Source: Propionibacterium sp.
GTDB taxonomy: Bacteria; Actinomycetota; Actinomycetes; Propionibacteriales; Propionibacteriaceae
Assembly: GCA_012719335.1 (NCBI GenBank)
Contig: JAAYAO010000498.1
Coordinates: forward strand, 1 to 5,331
Length of the DNA: 5,331 bases
Direction of reading: 5' to 3'
In this document: positions 1 to 5,331 of the stretch, piece by piece
How the letters are laid out: each line of letters starts with the position of its first letter
Position numbering within the stretch: position 1 is the stretch's first letter
Translations under genes and position numbers: made by a program
Notes under the pieces: generated by a model
What the model was told of the DNA's origin: nothing
Database searches by the model: none
The model's input: only the letters and a program-made list of their open reading frames with translations

Positions 1-186
1 ACAGGCTTCTGATCAAGCCACCGTGGTGGGTGCCCAGGGCCGGCACCGGCACCCCATCGATAAACCCTCAGATCGCGTCCAAGACACCCCGCAGGGGTCA
101 GTCGGTTGACGAGAAAGATCCATCAACAAGGAACCAGTACCAACCCTGTCAGCCAGTCACCCGGACCAACTACCCCCACACTTACA

Positions 187-205
187 GTCGGTTGAGCTCG
201 GAACC
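187..205. repeat. GGTTGA...AACC repeat, copy 1
   Basis: The core GGTTGAGCTCGGAACC (190-205) is preceded by GTC. It is a shorter relative of the copy starting 26 bases further on. Read on the minus strand, it can fold as GGTT, a two-base bulge (CC), GA, a tiny GC loop, TC and AACC. This is the same arrangement as copy 2 but with a shorter loop. It lies 54-72 bases beyond the stop codon of the minus-strand dehydrogenase, so a role in ending or protecting that transcript is possible but unproven. Confidence 0.5.
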
Positions 206-212
206 GGGGCGC

Positions 213-234
213 GTCGGTTGAGCCTGTCGAAACC
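213..234. repeat. GGTTGAGCCTGTCGAAACC repeat, copy 2
   Basis: The core GGTTGAGCCTGTCGAAACC (216-234) is an imperfect inverted repeat. On the minus strand it reads GGTTTCGACAGGCTCAACC and can pair GGTT with AACC and GA with TC, leaving a two-base TC bulge and a CAGGC loop. From memory, closely similar short elements are scattered between genes in several actinobacterial genomes; I could not check this. It lies 25-46 bases past the dehydrogenase stop codon, a typical position for a transcript-end hairpin, but no T-rich tract follows. Confidence 0.55.
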
Positions 235-258
235 AATGCCGGGGCCGCCGAGCACCCC

Positions 259-1392
259 TCACACGGTGGCGATCAGCCGTCCGGCGCCCCCACGGCGCAT
301 CCGGTCGAAGCCGTCGTTGACCTCGTCGAGGGAGATCGTGCCGGTGACCAGGGTGTCCAGATCGATCCGTCCGGCCAGGTACAGGTCGGCCAAGATCGGA
401 ATGTCCCGGGGAAAGTGGTTGGCTCCCATCAGCAGGCCCTGCACCCCCTTGTTGGCGACCACCAGCGGCATCGCGGGCAGGGTCACGGTCTCACCCAGCG
501 GCGCGATACCCAGAACCCAGGCGGTGCGCCCCTGCCGCACCATCGCCACGGCCTGCGGGACGGTGGGAGCCCGGCCCACCACATCGAAGACATGATCGGC
601 GCCGCCCCCGGTCAGTTCGGTGACGGCTGCGATCGGGTCACCGGCGGCCGGGTTGACGGTGTGGGTGGCGCCGAACTGTTCGGCCAACCGCAGGTTCTCG
701 TCGTTCGGATCGATCGCGATGATCGTGCTCGCCGCGGCCAGCCGGGCTCCCTGAATCACGTTCAGCCCGACCCCGCCGCAGCCGATCACCGCCACCGATT
801 CCCCGGGACGCACCTTGGCCCCGTTCAGCACCGAGCCGATGCCGGTCAGCACCGCGCAGCCGAGCAGGCCGGCGCGGTCGGTGGGCACCTCGTCCGACAC
901 CTTCACCACCGAGTTCTGGTGCAGGATGGTGCGTTCGGCGAACCCGCCCAACCCGGCGGCCTGGTTCACCGGGGTGCCGTCGGCGCGCACCAGCCGGGGT
1001 GCGGGACGACCGTCGCGGCCCAGATCGTTGCGGCGCACGCACAGCGAACTCCGCCCGGCCCGGCATTCGGCACACACCCCGCAGAACACCGACAGGCAGG
1101 CCACCACCCGGTCGCCGACGGCCACCCCTGTGACCCGTTCACCAACCGCCTCGACCGTGCCGGAGATCTCGTGGCCGGGGATGGTCGGCAGGGCGACCGG
1201 CATCTCGCCGTCCACCATGTGCAGATCGGAATGGCACAACCCACACGAGTGCACCTGCACCCGCACCTCATCGGGGGCCAGCCAGTCGTCCAGGCCGAGT
1301 TCCTCGACCCGCAGGGGGCCGGGGGCCTCACTCAGGACGGCGGCGCGGACGGCGGTGCGCGAGGCACCCGGTTCGATGGAGAGCTGCATCAT
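259..1392 (-). CDS. zinc-dependent medium-chain alcohol dehydrogenase
   Basis: This cytoplasmic enzyme should oxidise an alcohol to an aldehyde or ketone (or the reverse) using NAD(H) or a tightly bound nicotinamide cofactor. The 377-residue length fits the zinc-containing class I/III-like dehydrogenases. Catalytic zinc ligands are Cys53 (in GLCHSDLH), His74 (in GHE) and Cys179 (in LLGCAVLTG). The structural zinc site is complete: Cys104, Cys107, Cys110 and Cys118 with C-x2-C-x2-C-x7-C spacing. The Rossmann motif GCGGVG is at 204-209, and Asp228 after the second strand favours NAD over NADP. There are two adjacent ATG codons; the outer one is chosen because it lies exactly six bases from a TANNNT box. 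No Shine-Dalgarno sequence precedes it. The substrate cannot be read from the sequence; the mycothiol- or NDMA-dependent branches of the family are alternatives. The gene is separated by 75 bases from the permease gene upstream and looks independently transcribed. Confidence 0.93.
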   Translation of the reverse strand: MMQLSIEPGASRTAVRAAVLSEAPGPLRVEELGLDDWLAPDEVRVQVHSCGLCHSDLHMVDGEMPVALPTIPGHEISGTVEAVGERVTGVAVGDRVVACLSVFCGVCAECRAGRSSLCVRRNDLGRDGRPAPRLVRADGTPVNQAAGLGGFAERTILHQNSVVKVSDEVPTDRAGLLGCAVLTGIGSVLNGAKVRPGESVAVIGCGGVGLNVIQGARLAAASTIIAIDPNDENLRLAEQFGATHTVNPAAGDPIAAVTELTGGGADHVFDVVGRAPTVPQAVAMVRQGRTAWVLGIAPLGETVTLPAMPLVVANKGVQGLLMGANHFPRDIPILADLYLAGRIDLDTLVTGTISLDEVNDGFDRMRRGGAGRLIATV

Positions 1393-1398
1393 GGGGCC

Positions 1399-1404
1399 AC
1401 TGTA
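1399..1404 (-). promoter_or_regulatory. -10 box of a leaderless promoter for the dehydrogenase
   Basis: On the minus strand TACAGT is followed by exactly six bases (GGCCCC) and then the ATG at 1392. In actinobacteria a TANNNT -10 box at -12 to -7 places transcription start on the first base of the start codon, giving an mRNA without a leader. The lack of any Shine-Dalgarno sequence agrees with this. No recognisable -35 box is seen at the expected distance. Confidence 0.6.
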
Positions 1405-1467
1405 GGAAGGGGAAAGCGTGTTCCCGGGCGACTGTCCCGCTCAGCCGGTGCGGCCCCGGCCGGACGG

Positions 1468-2209
1468 TCACTGGCGTTCGCGGCTGCGCAACGCACCCCA
1501 GACGGCCAGCACCGCGAAAATCATCGCCCACAGCACCACGTTCAGCACCAACTGCCACAGCGGGTCGGATTCGCCGGACGGGTCGTGGCCCTCGATCAGC
1601 GGCCAGCGGGCCAACGCGACGTACCCGTAGAGCGGGGTCCAGCGGGCGATGGTGAGCATCACGCCGGACAACGGCATGAACATGTTGCCCAGGAACCCCA
1701 GAATCACCAGCCCGCCCGCCGAGATACCCATCGCCGCCTCGGAGCGGAACAACAAGCCGGTGGCCAGCCCGAACAGCGCGAACACCGACGAGCCGAGCCA
1801 GACGATCAGGCCCGATTGCAGCCACACCCACCAAGGCGCCTCCGCACCGATCAGCACCCCGAGCCCGAAGATCACCAGCACGGTGCCCAGGGCGAAGACC
1901 ATCGCCACCACGGCCTTGGTGGCGACCATTCCCCAGGTGGGCAGCGGGGTGAGCGCCAGTTGCCGGCCCCAACCCTGCATCTGTTCCAGGGCGGCCTGCC
2001 CACCGATGCCGTTGGTGGCCATCACCGCCCCATAGGCGGCCATGCCGAGCATGATGTACATGTTCACGTTGCCGTGCCCGGCGGGGCGCTGCCGTAGTCG
2101 AAGGCGCTGCCGAAGATCAGGGTCATCGCCCCGGGCAGCAGCAGGGTGAACACCAGCACGCCGGGGTTGCGCACCTGCCGCAGAAACTCGATCCAGGTGT
2201 AGGTGAGGG

Positions 2210-2213
<4 letters not shown>
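1468..2213 (-). pseudogene. ABC-2 type exporter permease, single-base frameshift
   Basis: This is the membrane subunit of a two-component ABC exporter, partnered with the ATPase encoded immediately upstream. From the ATG at 2213 the frame encodes 49 residues (MTLTYTWIEFLRQVRNPGVL...) and stops at 2064-2066. The rest of the protein is in another frame, open down to 1468. Adding one base in the C tract at 2083-2086 gives a continuous 248-residue protein reading ...GSAPAGHGNVNMYIMLG. This is the usual length of DrrB/NodJ-like ABC-2 permeases. Six hydrophobic segments are visible at about residues 18-36, 53-68, 98-122, 130-153, 162-182 and 219-240. Without correction, only a 199-residue product from an internal GTG (2067), lacking the first membrane helix, could be made. 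The codon pattern is intact on both sides, so the lesion is recent or a sequencing error. The ATG overlaps the ATPase stop (ATGA), indicating translational coupling. Confidence 0.85.
2083..2086 (-). other. C-tract frameshift site in the permease gene
   Basis: The coding strand has CCCC here. The upstream frame reads GGC AGC GCC CCG CCG GGC ACG and soon reaches TGA. A five-C tract would instead give GGC AGC GCC CCC GCC GGG CAC and continue into the long downstream frame. The change from family-like to unrelated residues occurs at this tract, which places the lesion here to within a few bases. Confidence 0.75.
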
Positions 2214-3115
<902 letters not shown>

Positions 3116-3173
3116 GGGTACAGCCTGCCCGATTCCGGGCGCGGGGCGGGCGGGGTCCATCGGGCCTCGCGCA

Positions 3174-3193
3174 ACCCGAACGTACTTTCGGGT
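3174..3193 (-). terminator. hairpin after the AI-2E family gene, possible terminator
   Basis: ACCCGAA and TTCGGGT form a perfect 7-bp stem around a 6-base loop, beginning 20 bases past the AI-2E gene stop codon and 59 bases before the ATPase ATG. It is not followed by a T tract (TTGCGCGAGG follows on the minus strand), so it is at best a U-poor terminator. The stem also contains TACGTT, which fits a TANNNT -10 box for the exporter operon. A promoter or operator role for the ABC genes is therefore an alternative reading. Confidence 0.4.
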
Positions 3194-3212
3194 CGCAGCT
3201 GTGGCAGAGGCG

Positions 3213-4559
3213 TCAGGACTCCTCGGTGGTGCGCTGCTCGTCGGCAACCACGTCGGGTTTCTTCTCGACCCGGGTGGCGCCGTGCGGTTCGGCGGTGGCC
3301 TCGTCCTCGTCGGCCCGACGGGCGGCGGGTGATGCGCCCGACCCGGACTCGTCCCGGGGTGAGGTGAACGGACGGGCCGCCTGCGGCCGGGTGCGGGCCG
3401 GGAACTCCACCGTCGCCCCCGACTCGGTGCGGGGCAACCGGCCGACCGGGGTGGTGGTCAACGCCAGCACCCCCGGCACCGATTCGGGCCCCTTCTCGGT
3501 GCCGGTCCTGGCGGGCTTCTCGTTGGTGAGGAAGGCGTTCATCCAGCGCGAATCGGGGTCGGCGTCGATCAGGATTGCCTTGAAGAACGAGGTCAGCGGC
3601 ACGGCCAGCAGGGCGCCGAAGGGGCCGAGCACCGTCGCCCACAGGGCCAATGACAAGAACGTGGCGCCGGTGTTCAACCCGACCGCATCACCGGTGAACT
3701 TGGGTTGCACGATGGTTTGCAGCACGAAGTTGATCACCGAGTAGGCGATCACCACCGCCAGGGCCTGGATGGGGCCCTGCACCAGCAGCGCCATCAGGGC
3801 CGGCGGCACCAGGCCGAGCACGAACCCGATGTTCGGGATGTAGTTGGTGACGAAGGAGAGGATGCCCCAGGTCCAGGCCAGCGGCACCCCGATGATGCCC
3901 AGCGCCACCACGTCCAGCAGGGCGACGATCAGACCGAACACGGTGGTCACGAACCAGTACTTGCGCACCGACAGCGAGAAGGCCGACAGGGCTTCGGCCA
4001 GGTGCGGGCGGGCGCCGATCAGGGTGGCGACCCGGCCGCGGACGTCCTGGGTGTCGATGGTCAGGAAGAACAGGATGATCAGCAGCATCCCGACCTGGGA
4101 GCCGACATTGCTCAACGAGCTGAGCAGCGTGTTGGCCAGACCGACGATCCGGTTCACGTCGAAGCTGTTCATCGCATCGCGCAGGGTCTTGTCGGCGTTG
4201 ATGCCGAAGCCCTCGACGAAGCGGATCAGCGAATCCCACATCTGGGTGAAGGTGTCGGCGTACTTCGGCAGCTCCAGGGTGAGCTGGGCGATCGCGAAGC
4301 TCAGGCCGCCGACGATCGCCAGCAGCAGCAGGTAGAGCAGCACCATCACCAGCATCGCGCTGAGCAGCCGCGGCATCCGCTTGCGGAGCATCCACTTGTG
4401 CAGCGGGCGGCCGGTGAGCACCAGGGTCAGGGCGAAGAACGCCGGCGCCACGATGCCGGAGATGTAATTCAGCCCGGCGAGGGCCACCACCAGGGCGGCC
4501 AGGGCGAGCAACAGGATGAGCCCGCGCGGTGTCGCGGTGCGAGTGGATGCGTCGTTCAC
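3213..4559 (-). CDS. AI-2E family (PerM/TqsA-like) membrane transporter
   Basis: This is an integral membrane protein of the AI-2E transporter family (formerly UPF0118). Members export or exchange small molecules; TqsA is linked to autoinducer-2 export and others to Na+/H+ exchange, so the substrate here is uncertain. Hydrophobic segments lie at about residues 14-31, 34-50, 67-90, 152-170, 202-224, 226-260, 264-284 and 300-326. The soluble segment between the third and fourth (about 92-150) is typical. The family signatures VTNYIPNIG (237-245) and GLNTGATFLSLALWATVLGP (294-313) are clear. Residues 346-448 form a roughly 100-residue tail rich in Pro, Ala, Glu, Arg and Thr. It has no membrane segment and is probably disordered and cytoplasmic. 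The start is a GTG, chosen because it is the first in frame and sits exactly six bases after a TANNNT box; there is no Shine-Dalgarno sequence. It is divergent from the amidohydrolase gene, and 97 bases separate its end from the ATPase start. Confidence 0.92.
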   Translation of the reverse strand: MNDASTRTATPRGLILLLALAALVVALAGLNYISGIVAPAFFALTLVLTGRPLHKWMLRKRMPRLLSAMLVMVLLYLLLLAIVGGLSFAIAQLTLELPKYADTFTQMWDSLIRFVEGFGINADKTLRDAMNSFDVNRIVGLANTLLSSLSNVGSQVGMLLIILFFLTIDTQDVRGRVATLIGARPHLAEALSAFSLSVRKYWFVTTVFGLIVALLDVVALGIIGVPLAWTWGILSFVTNYIPNIGFVLGLVPPALMALLVQGPIQALAVVIAYSVINFVLQTIVQPKFTGDAVGLNTGATFLSLALWATVLGPFGALLAVPLTSFFKAILIDADPDSRWMNAFLTNEKPARTGTEKGPESVPGVLALTTTPVGRLPRTESGATVEFPARTRPQAARPFTSPRDESGSGASPAARRADEDEATAEPHGATRVEKKPDVVADEQRTTEES

Positions 4560-4565
4560 GGCGGA

Positions 4566-4571
4566 AGACTA
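4566..4571 (-). promoter_or_regulatory. -10 box of a leaderless promoter for the AI-2E family gene
   Basis: TAGTCT on the minus strand is followed by exactly six bases (TCCGCC) and then the GTG start at 4559. This is the same geometry as the dehydrogenase promoter and predicts an mRNA starting at the first base of the start codon. No Shine-Dalgarno sequence precedes the gene and no clear -35 box is seen. Confidence 0.6.
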
Positions 4572-4584
4572 CTCCCCGGGGAGT
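4571..4584. promoter_or_regulatory. perfect 14-bp palindrome, candidate operator
   Basis: ACTCCCCGGGGAGT is a perfect palindrome with no spacer in the divergent intergenic region. Relative to the predicted start of the AI-2E transcript it covers about -12 to -25, touching the -10 box and filling the space toward -35. A bound protein would cover this promoter. It is 35 bases upstream of the best plus-strand -10 candidate, so it could affect both genes. No regulator gene is visible in the window. Palindromes made of C and G runs occur by chance more often in GC-rich DNA. Confidence 0.45.
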
Positions 4585-4597
4585 CACCGAGGGTCTC

Positions 4598-4624
4598 TTG
4601 TGCCATCGCCGCGGTGGGTACTTT
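4598..4624 (+). promoter_or_regulatory. candidate promoter for the amidohydrolase
   Basis: TTGTGC (4598-4603) and TACTTT (4619-4624) resemble -35 and -10 boxes, but the 15-base spacing is short. Transcription would start near 4631 and give a leader of about 25 bases that includes the ribosome binding site. This is the only TANNNT match I found at a sensible distance from the gene on the plus strand. Confidence 0.35.
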
Positions 4625-4645
4625 GGGGGTTCATCGCGTTTTCTC

Positions 4646-4651
4646 AGGAGG
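4646..4651 (+). promoter_or_regulatory. ribosome binding site of the amidohydrolase
   Basis: AGGAGG lies four bases before the ATG at 4656 and fixes the start. It is the strongest Shine-Dalgarno sequence in the window and contrasts with the two leaderless genes. Confidence 0.85.
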
Positions 4652-4655
4652 AACG

Positions 4656-5331
4656 ATGTCGCAGCACACCTCGTCGGGGCCGGGTGCCGACCTGATTCTG
4701 ATCGGTGGCACGGTCGTCCCGATGGACGCCGCGGGCCGCCGCCACCAGGGGCTGGCCGTCCGGGACGGCCGCGTCACCGCGCTCGGGACTTCCCGGGAAA
4801 TGCAGCAGTTGGCCGGCCCCGACACCGAGGTGGTCGACCTGGCCGGAGGCACCGTGCTGCCCGGTTTCATCGAAACCCACGCCCATCCGCCGATGCTGGG
4901 GGAGCGGCTCGCCCAACTCGACGCGAGCTCCCCGGCCAACACCACGATCGCCGACATCGTCGAGCGGGTGCGGGATGCGGTCGCCGGACGGGCCGGGGAC
5001 GAGTGGCTGGTCGGTGCCGGGTACGACGACACCGCGCTGCGTGACCATCGCCACCCCAACCGGCACGATCTGGACGCGGTCGCCCCCGACTCGCCGGTGG
5101 TGTTGCACCACATCTCGGGTCACGTGGCGGTGGTGAACAGCCACGCCCTGCGGCTGATGGGCATGACCGCCGACACCCCCGACCCCGCCGGTGGGGAGAT
5201 CCAGACCGCATCGAGCATTTCCAGATGGGCCGGGAGGACCAGTTGGACGAGGTCGCTGCCCTCGGTGTGCTGCCGTCGGTGTTCGTCAAACACGTCTGGT
5301 ACTGGGGAGACCGGCACCGCGACATCTTCCT
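4656..5331 (+). pseudogene. YtcJ-type metal-dependent amidohydrolase, internal gap with frameshift, 3' end outside window
   Basis: The family (Amidohydro_3, YtcJ/AepA/N-substituted formamide deformylase-like) hydrolyses C-N bonds in amides or cyclic compounds using metal held in a TIM barrel; full proteins are usually about 530-570 residues. Here residues 1-184 look normal: a beta-rich N-terminal segment, GGTVLPGFIETHAHP with metal-binding His75 and His77, then VVLHHISGHVAVVNSHAL (148-165) and DTPDPAGGEIQ. After about base 5206 this frame gives only Ser/Arg/Thr/Cys-rich nonsense. A frame offset by two bases, from 5207 to the edge, reads RIEHFQMGREDQLDEVAALG and on to WYWGDRHRDIF, a clear piece of the same family. 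RIEH supplies a metal ligand and normally lies far further along. About 130-150 residues of the barrel therefore appear to be missing and the frame is lost, so no active enzyme could be made as written. Genuine deletion and assembly error are both possible. The substrate is unknown. Confidence 0.82.
5201..5210 (+). other. junction of the two amidohydrolase parts
   Basis: The last family-like codons of the 5' part are GAG ATC CAG (5196-5204) and the first of the 3' part are CGC ATC GAG CAT (5207-5218), so the breakpoint lies within about 5203-5207. The sequence is GATCCAGACCGCATCGAG. The shared bases could reflect a short microhomology such as GACCG, but this cannot be shown without the intact gene. 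Confidence 0.65.

Larger units (their letters stand above)
1..258. other. non-coding region downstream of the alcohol dehydrogenase
   Basis: I find no convincing gene here. The longest open frame (30-221, plus strand, 63 codons) has no ribosome binding site and resembles no family I know. Its composition is that of random GC-rich sequence. Base composition is also less GC-skewed by codon position than in the neighbouring genes. The notable content is the repeat cluster at 187-234, plus an 11-base word CAGTCGGTTGA present at both 99-109 and 185-195. A short hairpin-capable stretch (ACCCC at 86-90, GGGGT at 94-98) is too weak to call a terminator. The region lies past the 3' end of the minus-strand dehydrogenase gene, so it probably holds that transcript's end. 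Confidence 0.6.

Noticed and set aside
30..221. 63-codon plus-strand open frame in the left intergenic region
   Set aside because: There is no ribosome binding site, no recognisable domain and no coding-like base pattern; it also runs into the repeat cluster.
1444..1460. GCCGG/CCGGC hairpin after the permease stop as a terminator
   Set aside because: The stem is only five bases with a seven-base loop and no T tract, which is common by chance in DNA this GC-rich.
2064..2090. Programmed -1 frameshift in the permease
   Set aside because: There is no X-XXY-YYZ slippery heptamer and no clear downstream stimulatory structure. A lost C in a homopolymer is simpler.
415..2097. 560-codon open frame on the plus strand opposite the dehydrogenase and permease
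   Set aside because: It is antisense to two clear genes. It is rich in His, Gln, Pro, Gly and Arg, as expected from the complement of GC-biased codons, and it matches no family.
3127..3140. GCCCG/CGGGC hairpin just upstream of the ATPase ATG as a riboswitch or attenuator
   Set aside because: It is a single 5-bp stem with no alternative partner structure and no conserved riboswitch core.
3116..3247. 44-codon N-terminal extension of the ABC ATPase
   Set aside because: It overlaps the end of the AI-2E gene, is low-complexity, and precedes the point where this ATPase family normally begins.

Overview
The window is GC-rich DNA whose proteins and control signals point to an actinobacterium (Actinomycetota). 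The support is strong G/C bias at third codon positions, actinobacterial-type versions of all four protein families, and two genes with a TANNNT -10 box exactly six bases before the start codon and no Shine-Dalgarno sequence, which is the usual layout of leaderless genes in this phylum. I cannot name the genus.

Layout. Bases 1-258 are non-coding and carry a small cluster of related GGTTGA...AACC repeats. A complete zinc-dependent medium-chain alcohol dehydrogenase follows at 259-1392 (minus strand). Next is an ABC exporter operon, read right to left: an ATPase (2210-3115) whose stop codon overlaps the start of an ABC-2 permease (1468-2213). The permease is broken by an apparent one-base loss in a C tract. 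Upstream of it, also on the minus strand, is an AI-2E/PerM-family membrane protein (3213-4559) with a long polar C-terminal tail. A 96-base divergent intergenic region (4560-4655) holds a leaderless promoter, a perfect 14-bp palindrome and a strong ribosome binding site. It leads to a plus-strand YtcJ-type amidohydrolase (from 4656) that runs off the right edge.

The genes do not form an obvious single pathway. The ATPase and permease clearly act together as a two-gene exporter of unknown substrate. The dehydrogenase and the AI-2E protein each appear to have their own promoter, and the amidohydrolase is transcribed divergently.

The main surprises are two disrupted reading frames. In the amidohydrolase, family-like sequence jumps near base 5206 from the first third of the protein directly to the RIEH metal-ligand region, out of frame, as if roughly 400 bases were missing. 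In the permease a single-base correction restores a full-length 248-residue protein. Two such lesions in 5.3 kb could be real gene decay or sequencing/assembly errors; the sequence alone cannot decide. I see no CRISPR, transposase, tRNA, rRNA or convincing new multi-gene system.
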